64,000 bases of DNA from Acinetobacter johnsonii CIP 64.6 (GCF_000368045.1 NZ_KB849230.1:317892-381891), one strand, 5' to 3'; positions 17,522 to 27,227 are shown, counted from the first letter of the stretch. Translations and numbers: made by a program. The notes: generated by a model not told the origin, from the letters alone.

Positions 17522-18988
17522 TTAGCCAACGCGATAGTTCGGTGCTTCTTTGGTAATCGTCACATCATGAACATGCGACTCAGACATACCTGCCGAAGTG
17601 ATTTTCACAAACTTCGCATTTTGACGAAGATCTTCAATCACAGATGAACCCGTATAGCCCATAGAAGAACGTAAACCGCCCATCATTTGATGCACAATAT
17701 TGCCCATTGGACCTTTGTATGGCACACGACCTTCGATACCTTCAGGAACAAGTTTTTCAGCGCCTGCTTTAGAGTCTTGGAAATAACGATCCGCAGAACC
17801 TGTTGCTCCTGCCATCGCGCCCAATGAACCCATACCACGATACGCTTTATAGTAACGACCTTGGAAGAATTCCACTTCACCTGGCGCTTCTTCAGTCCCG
17901 GCAAGGAGTGAACCGACCATAATCGTACTCGCACCCGCGCCAATCGCTTTCGCCATGTCTCCAGAGAAACGAATACCACCATCTGCGATCAATGGAATTT
18001 GATCTTTCAATGCATTAGCCACACTGTCAATCGCAGAAATCTGCGGCATACCAATACCTGCCACAATACGAGTGGTACAAATTGAACCTGGGCCGATACC
18101 GACTTTAACCGCATCTGCGCCTGCATCAAGGAGTGCCAATGCAGCATCACCAGTTGCAATGTTACCGCCAATCACTTGGACTTGTGGGTAATTCGCTTTC
18201 ACCCAACGTACACGCTCGATCACACCCGCAGAGTGACCATGTGCCGTATCCACGACAATCGCATCAACACCCGCTTCAACCAAAGCCTCTACACGGCTTG
18301 GTGTTTCTACACCTGTGCCGACTGCAGCACCCACGCGTAAGCGACCAAGATCATCTTTACAGCTGCTTGGATAACTTTCCGCTTTACGGAAGTCGGTAAC
18401 TGTAATTAAGCCTTTAAGTTCGTTGTGTTCTCCAACGACCAAAACTTTTTCAATCCGATGCTTTTGCAGTAATGCTTGAATATTTTCTTTCGACTCACCT
18501 TCACGAACAGTCACAAGGCGGTCTTGGCCGGTCATGATATTGCTTACAGGTTGCTCAAGGTTCGTTTCAAAGCGTGTATCGCGACCTGTCACAATACCGA
18601 CCACTTTGCCATCTTTCACAACAGGCACACCGCTGATGTTGTTGGCTTGAGTAATCGAGATCAATTCGCGTACTGTGGTTTCAGGTGTCACAGTAATTGG
18701 ATCTTTCACCATTCCTGCTTCAAATTTTTTCACACGACGGACTTCTGCAGCTTGTGCCGCAATATCCATGTTCTTGTGCAAAATACCAATACCACCGTTT
18801 TGCGCCATTGCAATCGCCATACGTGATTCAGTCACCGTATCCATTGCTGCTGAAACAAGGGGGATATTTAAATTAATGCCGCGCGTGAATCGTGTCTTTA
18901 ATGAGACATCTTTTGGGAGAACAGTAGAATAGGCAGGGAGTAATAGGACATCATCAAAAGTTAACGCGTCTTGAACGATGGTCAACAT
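17522..18988 (-). CDS. guaB: Inosine-5'-monophosphate dehydrogenase
   Basis: GuaB oxidises IMP to XMP with NAD+, the rate-limiting step of guanine nucleotide synthesis. The 488-residue protein has the (beta/alpha)8 barrel interrupted by a pair of CBS domains (about residues 95-205). The catalytic loop GPGSICTTRIVAG supplies the thioimidate-forming cysteine, and YKGPMGNIVHQMMGGLRSSMGY is the flap region. It is monocistronic; guaA is not adjacent. The upstream region (18989-19178) is AT-rich and includes a perfect palindrome TTTCAATTGAAA (19047-19058). Confidence 0.96.
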   Translation of the reverse strand: MLTIVQDALTFDDVLLLPAYSTVLPKDVSLKTRFTRGINLNIPLVSAAMDTVTESRMAIAMAQNGGIGILHKNMDIAAQAAEVRRVKKFEAGMVKDPITVTPETTVRELISITQANNISGVPVVKDGKVVGIVTGRDTRFETNLEQPVSNIMTGQDRLVTVREGESKENIQALLQKHRIEKVLVVGEHNELKGLITVTDFRKAESYPSSCKDDLGRLRVGAAVGTGVETPSRVEALVEAGVDAIVVDTAHGHSAGVIERVRWVKANYPQVQVIGGNIATGDAALALLDAGADAVKVGIGPGSICTTRIVAGIGMPQISAIDSVANALKDQIPLIADGGIRFSGDMAKAIGAGASTIMVGSLLAGTEEAPGEVEFFQGRYYKAYRGMGSLGAMAGATGSADRYFQDSKAGAEKLVPEGIEGRVPYKGPMGNIVHQMMGGLRSSMGYTGSSVIEDLRQNAKFVKITSAGMSESHVHDVTITKEAPNYRVG

Positions 18989-19178
18989 GGCAGTCTCACT
19001 GGTAATTTCCGTGCGCTATTATAAACAAATATGAACTTAAATTTCATTTCAATTGAAAATTTATTTTTTATCTTAGAAAATAAAGTGATAAAACCTATAT
19101 TTTATTTGACACCATCATTTTCACCTTTATTTTTTTATTTCTTGTTTTGAGATGGGTTCAATTGACGTTCTAAAACTC

Positions 19179-19206
19179 AAAAAAGCAGAGCCTTGACTCT
19201 GCTTTT
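19179..19206 (-). terminator. Terminator after YkgJ-family gene
   Basis: AAAAGCAGAG (19181-19190) pairs with CTCTGCTTTT (19197-19206) over a 6-nt loop, with T-rich sequence on the minus-strand exit side. Confidence 0.85.
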
Positions 19207-19211
19207 ACTGA

Positions 19212-19577
19212 TTAACACACTTGATCAAAACCTTCATCGTTGACGGCAATGCTCGCTTCCAATTGCACAAATGGAATCATATTGTGTGCACGTCGTGCTT
19301 TGTTGCATTGATCATCAGCAATTTGAACTTCTTTACATGAAGAGCTACGCTGTTCATACATCCCACAACTGACGTGCTCACCAATGGTGCCTTGCAGTGC
19401 GATACAGCGTGGGCTGGCTTGATTGGTTCCAATCATACATGAATACACAGCCGTCACTGGCTCTGTGTAATGTTCAGGCATGGAGATGCCTTCAGCCCAG
19501 TAAAATGAGACTCTAAAAAAGGCACAACATGCCCCGCAGCTTAAACAGGCATCTTCCGTTGGAACTTGAGACAACAT
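19212..19577 (-). CDS. YkgJ-family cysteine cluster protein
   Basis: A 121-residue protein with the N-terminal cluster C11-x2-C14-x2-C17-C18 and further cysteines at CMIG, RCIAL, SCGMY, SCKEV and QCNKA. This is typical of the YkgJ/Fe-S oxidoreductase-like family (formerly UPF0153), thought to bind zinc or an iron-sulfur cluster. The precise function is unknown. It lies about 95 bases after the ODP-domain protein on the same strand, and a shared transcript is possible because no terminator separates them. Confidence 0.8.
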   Translation of the reverse strand: MLSQVPTEDACLSCGACCAFFRVSFYWAEGISMPEHYTEPVTAVYSCMIGTNQASPRCIALQGTIGEHVSCGMYEQRSSSCKEVQIADDQCNKARRAHNMIPFVQLEASIAVNDEGFDQVC

Positions 19578-19671
19578 CCTTTATATTCTCATTTTCAAAA
19601 ACTTTTTTTGGAAGAAAATATTAAAAAAATTGTGGTTGCCAAACAAGCAAAATTTACGACTATTTTGTCAC

Positions 19672-20469
19672 TTAAGTTGGACAGGTAAAAACACTCTCAT
19701 CCATCAAGTCGGTACCGCACTCCAAAGTCTCAATCCAGTCTAAAAATTGATGAATCTGCTCTTGCCCAATAAACGGCGTCCCATGTTGCGGTACAATCAT
19801 TTCGACATCCATGGTACGGACCATATTGACCCATAGACGAATCACTTTGTTATTGCACATATAGCGCTGATGAAAGCCTTTCATTTTAGGAATATGCGCA
19901 GCAAAATTTTCCAAAGGTTTTGAGGCATCATCCACCATCGATGCCCCCATATCGCCTGAAAATAGAATCTTGGCAATCGGGTCATAAAACTGAAAATTAC
20001 CCACCGAATGTAAAAAATGCGCCGGCACAGCAATAATCGAGGACTGTCCCAACGTAATCACTTGACCGTGGTCAGGTAGCTCCACTAAACGATCCAGCCA
20101 GTTACCTTTCATCCGCTCACTCATAAAGGCAGAGTTCAAATGCGGTAAAAAGCGTGCCCAAAGTTTAGAAGCCACCACTTTCGCTTCGGTATAGACCAAC
20201 CAACGCGGCATTGAGGTAATAATGTCAGGGTCTTGGTGTGAGGCCATCACAAAATCAAGATTGGTCAAACGGGTATATTTATTCAACTCCATGGTCAACG
20301 GTACATAAGTTAAATCACCACCGGGATCTAAGACTGCTGCACGCTCATGGTCAATAATTAAAAACTGATTTGCCTGTACACCCTCGCCTTTGACCAAGCT
20401 GGTAAAGCTAATACACTTATGTGTGCCATCATCATATAAAACCTGTGACGTTGTGCGGTCAAATGCCAT
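19672..20469 (-). CDS. Metallo-beta-lactamase-fold protein, flavodiiron (ODP) type
   Basis: A 265-residue stand-alone beta-lactamase-fold domain related to the oxygen-binding diiron part of flavodiiron proteins. It has SHQDPDI in place of HxHxDH, VPAHFLHSVGNF and FSGDMGASMVDD, with a final QHGTPFIG. No flavodoxin domain follows, so it would need an external electron donor if it reduces O2 or NO. The ATG at 20469 has GAGGGG six bases upstream, which is better than the ATG at 20475. It is upstream of the ykgJ-type gene, and both are metal-binding proteins. Confidence 0.75.
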   Translation of the reverse strand: MAFDRTTSQVLYDDGTHKCISFTSLVKGEGVQANQFLIIDHERAAVLDPGGDLTYVPLTMELNKYTRLTNLDFVMASHQDPDIITSMPRWLVYTEAKVVASKLWARFLPHLNSAFMSERMKGNWLDRLVELPDHGQVITLGQSSIIAVPAHFLHSVGNFQFYDPIAKILFSGDMGASMVDDASKPLENFAAHIPKMKGFHQRYMCNNKVIRLWVNMVRTMDVEMIVPQHGTPFIGQEQIHQFLDWIETLECGTDLMDESVFTCPT

Positions 20470-20607
20470 GCCCATCCCCTCAAAATGCTGTTTTTCTTAA
20501 AAGACTTTTTAATACCTACAACATATATGGATTTACACAAACTTACAATGCATTTGCGACCAATATCATTTGATATATCAATAAATTGAAGATAATTTTT
20601 CAATAAA

Positions 20608-20632
20608 AATCCCGATTTTTTAAGTCGGGATT
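20608..20632 (-). terminator. Terminator of the GDT1 gene
   Basis: AATCCCGA (20608-20615) / TCGGGATT (20625-20632). The minus-strand product runs on into TTTTTATTG. It lies 18 bases after the GDT1 stop. Confidence 0.8.
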
Positions 20633-20650
20633 CTTATTTTGTACGGTGAA

Positions 20651-21226
20651 TTAGAAGAAATAATGCTGTACAAGTGTAGCAACACCAATGACCAAGAAAA
20701 TGGCCGCACCAATTTTATGAATTAAGGCAATTGGCAACTTGGTCGCCAACTTATCGCCAATAAAGACCGCTGGCGCATTGGCCAACATCATCCCTAAAGT
20801 CGTACCCAACATCACCCAAACAATACTGTCAAAACGTGCTGCTAAAGCCACGGTAGCAATTTGAGTTTTATCTCCAATTTCGGCCAAGAAGAACAACACA
20901 AATGTTGCGCCAAATACCCCTAGTTTCTGCCATTTCTTAATGCTGCCTGACTCATCATCCAACTGATCAGGAATCAACATCCAACCCGCCATAGCAATGA
21001 AACCAATCGAGAGAATCCAGATCAGCGCATCAGGGCTTAAAACTGTGGTGATCCATTGACCTAAAACAGCAGAGACGCCATGGTTAATAATGGTCGCCAG
21101 CAAAATAGCCAATAGAATTGGGACGGGTTTACGGAAACGTGCAGCAAGTAACAATGCAAGCAGTTGGGTCTTATCGCCCATTTCAGCTAAAGCCACGATG
21201 GCTGTGGAGAGGAGGAATTCATACAT
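20651..21226 (-). CDS. TMEM165/GDT1 family (UPF0016) manganese exporter
   Basis: A 191-residue inner-membrane protein with about six membrane helices arranged as two inverted halves, each with the signature E-x-G-D-K-T: AEMGDKTQLLALLLAARF near the N-terminus and AEIGDKTQIATVALAARF in the second half. Members such as MneA export Mn2+ (or Ca2+) in exchange for protons. The gene is preceded by a yybP-ykoY riboswitch on the same strand, which strongly supports manganese detoxification. The start is ATG 21226 with AGAGAAAG upstream. Confidence 0.9.
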   Translation of the reverse strand: MYEFLLSTAIVALAEMGDKTQLLALLLAARFRKPVPILLAILLATIINHGVSAVLGQWITTVLSPDALIWILSIGFIAMAGWMLIPDQLDDESGSIKKWQKLGVFGATFVLFFLAEIGDKTQIATVALAARFDSIVWVMLGTTLGMMLANAPAVFIGDKLATKLPIALIHKIGAAIFLVIGVATLVQHYFF

Positions 21227-21239
21227 GATGTCTTTCTCT

Positions 21240-21282
21240 GGCTAGCATAACAAATACCAATGACTCACCGCTCCTGCTAGCC
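21240..21282 (-). promoter_or_regulatory. Stem-loop between Mn riboswitch and start codon
   Basis: GGCTAGCA (21240-21247) and TGCTAGCC (21275-21282) form an 8-bp stem directly upstream of the ribosome-binding site of the GDT1 gene. It may be part of the riboswitch expression platform, but alternative pairings with the aptamer were not modelled. Confidence 0.45.
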
Positions 21283-21305
21283 AAAAATCTGCAGAGTGGT
21301 AAATC

Positions 21306-21432
21306 AAAGGTCTTGCCAACAAAAGAAAGCTCTTTAGAAGCTCATTTGGTTCTTTGCTATGATGACCATGCTCGTTTTAGAGCAAATATGTTGATCATCA
21401 CCTGTTCTTACGAACAGCGGCTACTCCCCAAT
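21306..21432 (-). ncRNA. yybP-ykoY manganese riboswitch
   Basis: On the minus strand the leader of the GDT1 gene begins with the hallmark GGGGAGTAGC (21429-21420). It continues with GATCAACATATTTGC, which matches the conserved GUCAACAUACU core, and closes with GGCAAGACCTTTG (21318-21306). These are the conserved blocks of the yybP-ykoY aptamer, which binds Mn2+ and turns on manganese exporter genes such as mntP and alx. The order, spacing (about 125 nt) and downstream gene all agree. Boundaries are estimates. Confidence 0.9.
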
Positions 21433-21484
21433 GAAGTAAAACTATGTTAGGCGAAAATATGTTTTTTGGCAATCTATAAATACA

Positions 21485-21510
21485 AAAGACCCTGCCGAAG
21501 CAGGGTCTTT
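21485..21510. terminator. aceEF terminator
   Basis: A perfect 11-bp stem AAAGACCCTGC (21485-21495) / GCAGGGTCTTT (21500-21510) with a CGAA loop. On the minus strand it ends in TTTTGTATTT, 80 bases after the aceF stop. It also insulates the riboswitch promoter region. Confidence 0.88.
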
Positions 21511-21590
21511 ATTGAGGTATTTTTGCAGTGCTTCCAGCCGCTATTTCTCTCTTTTGAGAAGAGAAATCAACAGGGCAAAAACCTAGATCA

Positions 21591-23561
21591 TCAGATCAGT
21601 AAAGTACGGATGTCTTTCAGTAACTTGGTCAGCTTATTGGTAAAGCGCGCTGCATCGGCCCCATTAATCACACGGTGATCATAAGACAATGACAACGGCA
21701 ACATCAGTTTCGGATCGAAACCTTGACCATTCCATACTGGTTGCATCGTTGCTGGAGAAATTCCCAAAATTGCGACTTGCGGCCAGTTCACCAGTGGTGT
21801 AAATGCCGTACCACCAATTGCACCTAAGCTTGAAATCGTGAAGTTTGCACCTTGTAGATCTTTCGGCGAAAGCTTCTTATCACGTGCTTTCTGACCCAAT
21901 ACACCGAGCTCCACCGCAATGTCTTTAATCGATTTCTGGTCTGGATTACGGAGTACAGGAACGGTTAAACCATCTGGTGTTGCTACAGCAATGCCCATAT
22001 GGATTTCGTTCCGCAAGAGCACAGACTTGCCATCATCAGCCAAGTGACTGGCAAAATCACGCTCTTCTTTCAGCAAATGCGCAACGGCTTTAATAATGAA
22101 AGCCATAATGGTCAAACTAATACCATCTTTCTTAAAGTTACCTTTAAGGTCATTACGCCAAGCTTCAAGCTCAGTAATATCCGCCAAATCAAACTGAGTT
22201 ACTTGCGGAATATAGTTGTTTAAAGACAACTGCGGAATAGAGACTTGTTGCAGACGTGTCAGCACTTTCTCTTCTACACCACCAAACGCTGTGAAATCCG
22301 GAAGCTTTGGCAAGCCAGAAACTTGAGCAGCAGCCTGAGCGGCTGGAGCAGCCTGAGGCGCAGTTAAACGCGCTTTGACAAATGCTTTCAGGTCTTCCTT
22401 CATGACACGCGCATGCGGGCCAGATGCGCTTACTTCAGACAATACGACGCCTAATTCACGCGCCAGCTTGCGTACAGCTGGGCCTGCATAGACTTTCGCA
22501 TTGGCGTCATTCTGCGCTTTCGTCAGCTTGTCTGCACCCTGTTCTGACACAGGAGCCGCAACTGACTGTGCTGCTGGCGCAGGCTGCGCTTTAACTTCAG
22601 CTTTAGGCGCTGGAGCAGAAGCCGCCGCAGGTGCAGCAGCGGGTGCTGATGAAGATTCACCTTCAATGGTCACCAAAGCCACACCTTCCGATACATTTTG
22701 TCCCAATGCAACATGAATGGCTTTAATCACGCCCGCTGTTGTACTTGGTACTTCAACCGTTGCTTTGTCTGATTCAACCACGATGATACTTTGGTCTTTT
22801 TCAACCGTATCACCTACTGACACCAAAACTTCAGCAACAGCCGCTTTGTCCACACCTAAGTCAGGCACTGCAATTTCAACTGCACCTGCAGGCGCAGCAG
22901 CCACTCGTGGCGCCGCTTCAACAGACTGAGCTTGAGTGGCTTGAGGTGTTGCAACTGGCGTAGGCTCAGCAGTCACTGGTGCAACTGACGCTGCTGTTTT
23001 TACAGTCAGAATCACCACACCTTCTTTAACACTGTCACCAACTTGAACACTAATTGATTCCACTGCGCCTGAAATCGTACTCGGGACTTCCACAGTCGCT
23101 TTGTCTGACTCAACCACAAGGATGCTTTGATCGACGTCAATTTGATCGCCAACCGACACCAAAATTTCACCAACAGTTGCTTTTTCCACACCAATATCTG
23201 GCACTTGCACATCAATCACTTGCGATGCTGTAGTCGCAGCGGGTGCAACCGTTTCAGCAACAGCAGCGGGTGCAGTCTTTTCTTCAGCTTGTACAACGTC
23301 AGCCTGTGCTTGTACTGCTGGCGCTTCAGTTTGTCCCTCGGCTTCCAGCTCAATCAGCGCTGCACCTTCAGCAACAGAGTCACCTAAGTTTACTAAAATG
23401 CTTTTAACAACGCCTGCTGAAGTGCTAGGCACTTCAACAGATGCTTTGTCTGATTCTAATAGAACAACACTGTCATCAACCGCAATGGTATCGCCAACTT
23501 TGATCAAAATTTCAGCAACAACAGCTTTATCTACACCAATATCAGGAGTTGTAATTTGCAT
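21591..23561 (-). CDS. aceF: Pyruvate dehydrogenase complex E2, dihydrolipoyl acetyltransferase
   Basis: E2 core of the pyruvate dehydrogenase complex: it takes the acetyl group from E1 on swinging lipoyl arms and passes it to CoA. The 656-residue protein has three lipoyl domains, with lipoylated lysines in ESDKA(S/T)VEVPS at about K39, K154 and K266. Ala/Pro-rich linkers, the E1/E3-binding domain (about 356-393, AGPAVRKLARELGV) and the catalytic domain with DHRVING near residue 629 follow. The asparagine in HRVING instead of HRVIDG is normal for the Pseudomonas/Azotobacter type. It starts two bases after aceE with RBS GAGGAGA; no E3 gene follows. Confidence 0.97.
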   Translation of the reverse strand: MQITTPDIGVDKAVVAEILIKVGDTIAVDDSVVLLESDKASVEVPSTSAGVVKSILVNLGDSVAEGAALIELEAEGQTEAPAVQAQADVVQAEEKTAPAAVAETVAPAATTASQVIDVQVPDIGVEKATVGEILVSVGDQIDVDQSILVVESDKATVEVPSTISGAVESISVQVGDSVKEGVVILTVKTAASVAPVTAEPTPVATPQATQAQSVEAAPRVAAAPAGAVEIAVPDLGVDKAAVAEVLVSVGDTVEKDQSIIVVESDKATVEVPSTTAGVIKAIHVALGQNVSEGVALVTIEGESSSAPAAAPAAASAPAPKAEVKAQPAPAAQSVAAPVSEQGADKLTKAQNDANAKVYAGPAVRKLARELGVVLSEVSASGPHARVMKEDLKAFVKARLTAPQAAPAAQAAAQVSGLPKLPDFTAFGGVEEKVLTRLQQVSIPQLSLNNYIPQVTQFDLADITELEAWRNDLKGNFKKDGISLTIMAFIIKAVAHLLKEERDFASHLADDGKSVLLRNEIHMGIAVATPDGLTVPVLRNPDQKSIKDIAVELGVLGQKARDKKLSPKDLQGANFTISSLGAIGGTAFTPLVNWPQVAILGISPATMQPVWNGQGFDPKLMLPLSLSYDHRVINGADAARFTNKLTKLLKDIRTLLI

Positions 23562-23563
23562 AC

Positions 23564-26266
23564 TTATTTCTCCTCTTTGTAGTCAGCTACAGCGTGTACA
23601 GATGGCGTTGCTTGAGGAGCCCAAGCTACTGGACGGTCCGTATCTAATTCAAATGTAGAGATGGCATCTTTCACTAAGCGTGCATCCACTTCACCCTCAT
23701 CAGCCAATTTCTTCAGTGTGGCTACAACAATGTGCGCTGCATCTACACCAAAGTAACTACGTAATTTAGCGCGTGAATCTGAACGACCATAACCATCTGT
23801 ACCCAATGCTACGAATGGACGGTTGTCTGGAAGATATGCACGAATTTGCTCGCTATAAGCACGCATATGATCTGTTGCAGAAACCACGATACCTTCTGTA
23901 CCGCGCAGTTGCTCAGTCACCCAAGCCTCTTTCACATTTTCGCTCATTGGATGCAAGCGGTTATATTCTTCACATGCCATACCATTACGTGCAAGTTCAT
24001 TGAAACTTGTTACGCTAAATACATTTGAATGGATTTGGTATTCATCACGTAAGATTTGAGCAGCTTTAATGACTTCACGCAGAATCACACCTGAACCCAT
24101 CAACTGAACAGTGGCTTTTTCATCTTTTTGAAGTAAGTACATACCACGTTTAATGCCTTCCTCAGCACCTTGTGGCATTTCCGGATGCTCGTAGTTTTCG
24201 TTCATTACCGTTAAGTAATAGAAAATACGCTCTTGGTTCACATACATGCGTTGTAAACCATCATGCACAATAACTGCTAATTCATAACCAAAACATGGGT
24301 CATACGACACACAGTTCGGAATCGTGTTCGCAAGAATATGTGAGTGACCATCTTGGTGTTGTAAGCCTTCGCCATTGAGCGTTGTACGGCCTGCTGTTGC
24401 ACCCAATAAGAAACCTTGTGCTTGTGCATCACCTGCAGCCCATGCAATGTCGCCAATACGTTGAAAACCAAACATAGAGTAGTACATGTACATTGGAATC
24501 ATTGGTAAGTTATTGGTTGAATAACTGGTTGCCAATGCTGCCCAAGCGCTCATTGCACCTGCTTCGTTAATACCTTCTTGAAGCATGTGACCGTCTTTTG
24601 CTTCACGGTAATGCATAAGCTGTTCTTGGTCTTCAGGCGTGTAATGCTGACCATTGGCTGCATAAATACCTAACTGACGGAACATACCTTCTAGACCAAA
24701 AGTACGTGCTTCATCTGGAACAATAGGAACAACACGGTCTTTAATTGCTTTTTCTTTTAACAATGCAGCGATTAAACGAACCATCACCATGGTGGTTGAT
24801 TGTTCTTTGCCTTGTGAGCCTTTTAATACTGCATCAAAGACAGAAAGTTCTGGAATAGCCAACTGTTCACTTTCTTTACGACGTGCAGGTAAGTAACCAC
24901 CTAGTGCTTCACGACGTGCTTTCATATATTTCAATTCAGGCGAGTTTTCGCTTGGACGATAGAAAGGCACTTCTTCTAATTGCTCATCGTTAAATGGCAA
25001 ATTGAAGCGATCACGTACATATTTTAAAGATTCGATTTGCATCTTTTTGATTTGATGCGTTTTGTTTACTGCTTCAATTTCATCAGACAAGCCATAACCT
25101 TTAACAGTTTTCGCTAAGATTACAGTTGGTTGACCTTTGGCTGTACATGCTTCTGCATAGGCTGCAAAAACTTTGTACGGGTCATGACCACCACGATTTA
25201 GATTATCAATATCTTCATCGCTTAAGTCTTTAATCAACTCAGCCGCTTCTGGGTATTTACCAAAGAATTTTTCGCGTGCATATGCACCGCCCTTCACTTG
25301 TAAGCGTTGGTATTCGCCATCCAGTGTTTCTTCCATCACCGACTTTAAAGCACCAGTTTTGTCTTTTGCAAGTAGTGGGTCCCAATGACGGCCCCAAACC
25401 ACTTTAATGACACGCCAGCCCGCACCACGGAATAAAGATTCTAATTCTTGAATAATTTTACCGTTACCACGTACTGGGCCATCTAGACGCTGTAAGTTAC
25501 AGTTTACAACCCAAATGAGATTGTCTAATTTTTCACGACCCGCAAGTGAAATTGCACCTGTGCTTTCTGGCTCATCCATCTCGCCATCGCCAAGGTATGC
25601 CCAAACTTTGCGATTTTCTTCTTTAATCAAACCACGGTTCATCAAATATTTTTGAATATGTGCTTGATAAATCGACATGATTGGGCCAAGACCCATCGAT
25701 ACCGTTGGGAACTGCCAATAATCAGGCATTAAGTATGGATGCGGATAAGAAGGTAAGCCAACACCGTCCACTTCGCGACGGAAATTGTTTAGATGCTCTT
25801 CAGTCAAACGACCTTCAAGGAACGAACGCGCATAAATACCTGGCGCACAGTGACCTTGATAATAGATCATGTCCCCGCCAAAGTTGTCGTTATTGGCACG
25901 GAAAAAGTGGTTAAAACCGACATCATATAAAGTTGCTGAAGATGCAAAACTTGCCAAGTGACCACCTAAGTCATCACCCGTTTTATTGGCACGGAGTACC
26001 ATCGCTAGCGCATTCCAACGAATCAACGCACGGATACGACGCTCCATGTCTTGATCGCCTGGCATTGCAGGTTCTTCAGCCACTGAAATTGTATTTAAAT
26101 AAGGCGTGTTTAAACGCTGAATAGGGACATGTTTAGCGATTGCTTGTTGATACAGTTTTTCTAGTAGAAAAGCTGCACGCTCAGTCCCCATGTGTTGTAA
26201 AACGGAGTCAAACGCATCTTGCCATTCTTGCGTTTCTTGCGCGTCAGTATCACCATAAAACGCCAT
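23564..26266 (-). CDS. aceE: Pyruvate dehydrogenase E1 component (homodimeric)
   Basis: Thiamin-diphosphate-dependent E1 decarboxylates pyruvate and acetylates the lipoyl groups of AceF. At 900 residues it is the single-chain Gammaproteobacterial form. The ThDP motif GDGEMDEPES...NLIWVVNCNLQRLDG is visible (GDG...NN-type), as are HFFRANNDNFGGDMIYYQGH near residue 115-140 and LLGATAGRTTLNGEGLQHQDGHS in the second half. AGGTG precedes the ATG by five bases. It is first gene of aceEF; no pdhR regulator gene is adjacent. Confidence 0.97.
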   Translation of the reverse strand: MAFYGDTDAQETQEWQDAFDSVLQHMGTERAAFLLEKLYQQAIAKHVPIQRLNTPYLNTISVAEEPAMPGDQDMERRIRALIRWNALAMVLRANKTGDDLGGHLASFASSATLYDVGFNHFFRANNDNFGGDMIYYQGHCAPGIYARSFLEGRLTEEHLNNFRREVDGVGLPSYPHPYLMPDYWQFPTVSMGLGPIMSIYQAHIQKYLMNRGLIKEENRKVWAYLGDGEMDEPESTGAISLAGREKLDNLIWVVNCNLQRLDGPVRGNGKIIQELESLFRGAGWRVIKVVWGRHWDPLLAKDKTGALKSVMEETLDGEYQRLQVKGGAYAREKFFGKYPEAAELIKDLSDEDIDNLNRGGHDPYKVFAAYAEACTAKGQPTVILAKTVKGYGLSDEIEAVNKTHQIKKMQIESLKYVRDRFNLPFNDEQLEEVPFYRPSENSPELKYMKARREALGGYLPARRKESEQLAIPELSVFDAVLKGSQGKEQSTTMVMVRLIAALLKEKAIKDRVVPIVPDEARTFGLEGMFRQLGIYAANGQHYTPEDQEQLMHYREAKDGHMLQEGINEAGAMSAWAALATSYSTNNLPMIPMYMYYSMFGFQRIGDIAWAAGDAQAQGFLLGATAGRTTLNGEGLQHQDGHSHILANTIPNCVSYDPCFGYELAVIVHDGLQRMYVNQERIFYYLTVMNENYEHPEMPQGAEEGIKRGMYLLQKDEKATVQLMGSGVILREVIKAAQILRDEYQIHSNVFSVTSFNELARNGMACEEYNRLHPMSENVKEAWVTEQLRGTEGIVVSATDHMRAYSEQIRAYLPDNRPFVALGTDGYGRSDSRAKLRSYFGVDAAHIVVATLKKLADEGEVDARLVKDAISTFELDTDRPVAWAPQATPSVHAVADYKEEK

Positions 26267-26409
26267 AATTCACCTATTTCGATATCCTAATCTTATACGT
26301 TAATATGTATCATACTTTCGTCCTATAAGAGTATCGCTACAGCTGAATATGGCTGAGCCCTACTATTTAGCAACTAAATAGTCATTGACCATTCGTTACC
26401 CAAGATAAC

Positions 26410-26437
26410 AAAAAACCGCCAATTTAGGCGGTTTTTT
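26410..26437 (-). terminator. Terminator of the M23 peptidase gene
   Basis: AAAAAACCGCC (26410-26420) / GGCGGTTTTTT (26427-26437) with a 6-nt loop. It lies between the peptidase stop and the aceE promoter region. A further stem ATCCGAT-caa-ATCGGAT (26528-26544) touches the peptidase stop codon. Confidence 0.88.
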
Positions 26438-26543
26438 ATACATTTAATGCTGTTTTTTGATGCTAACTTAGATTCCGTCAGAGCTGTATTCCTTTTTCAA
26501 GCATCAGACCAATGGTAAGTTCGGATCATCCGATCAAATCGGA

Positions 26544-27227
26544 TTAAGGCAACATGGCTAGATAAGTCGATGGGTTTTTGCGTTGACCATCTTTAACTAC
26601 TTCATAGTGTAAATGTGGGCCAGTACAACGACCTGTACAACCAACATTAGCAATATGTTCACCCGCGTCTACACGGTCGCCAACACGAGCAATTAAACGT
26701 GATGCATGGGCATAGCGCGTGATGTAACCATTCCCATGGTTAATTTCAACGTATTGACCATAGCCCGTACCCCAACCTGACTTGGTCACAATCCCTGGAC
26801 CTGTCGCATAAATCGGTGTACCGCTTGGCGCAGCAAGATCTAGACCTGAGTGGCGCTCAGCACGACCATTCATAGTACGGCCGCCGTAACTTGAGCTCAC
26901 ACGTGCGCTTGGAAGTGGGTGTGTCACTAACCACGAATATGCATTATTTGAAAAACTTTTTGCAGAGAATTCTGAACCGTATTTTTTCGCCAGTGAAGCG
27001 TTGTTAAGTTCAACCGTTTTTTCACGGAGCTGAACGGTCATTTTCGTTTCGGCAGGAACATCAATATCATTAGATTCAGTATAAGCACCTTCGGATAAAG
27101 TGCGTGTCAATTGCTCAATTCGATCCGAAGATGCATTATTTGTATTGAGTTCTACCAAATCAGCGAAGGCTACTGAAGCAGCCGATGCCGCAAAAGAAAA
27201 AGCCAACAAAATACGTCGCATATGCAT
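26544..27227 (-). CDS. M23-family (LytM-domain) metallopeptidase
   Basis: A 227-residue secreted or periplasmic protein with a Sec signal peptide (MHMRRILLAFSFAASAASVAFA). A linker is followed by a C-terminal LytM/M23 domain with the zinc ligands in HSGLDLAAPSG and GPHLHYEV, so a catalytically intact peptidoglycan endopeptidase is likely. The ATG at 27227 has AGAGG just upstream; the open frame extends to 27377 without support. The neighbourhood (dciA, lpxC, ftsZ) is the same as that of the PA4404 region in Pseudomonas, as I recall it. It is transcribed divergently from dciA. Confidence 0.88.
   Translation of the reverse strand: MHMRRILLAFSFAASAASVAFADLVELNTNNASSDRIEQLTRTLSEGAYTESNDIDVPAETKMTVQLREKTVELNNASLAKKYGSEFSAKSFSNNAYSWLVTHPLPSARVSSSYGGRTMNGRAERHSGLDLAAPSGTPIYATGPGIVTKSGWGTGYGQYVEINHGNGYITRYAHASRLIARVGDRVDAGEHIANVGCTGRCTGPHLHYEVVKDGQRKNPSTYLAMLP

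Noticed and set aside
22501..22929. Plus-strand open frames rich in Ala/Ser/Thr opposite aceF
   Set aside because: They are antisense reflections of the Ala/Pro-rich linkers and lipoyl domains.
21591..23561. Asn instead of Asp in the AceF HRVxxG catalytic motif as a sign of inactivation
   Set aside because: HRVING is the normal form in Pseudomonas and Azotobacter E2p, so it is not a defect.
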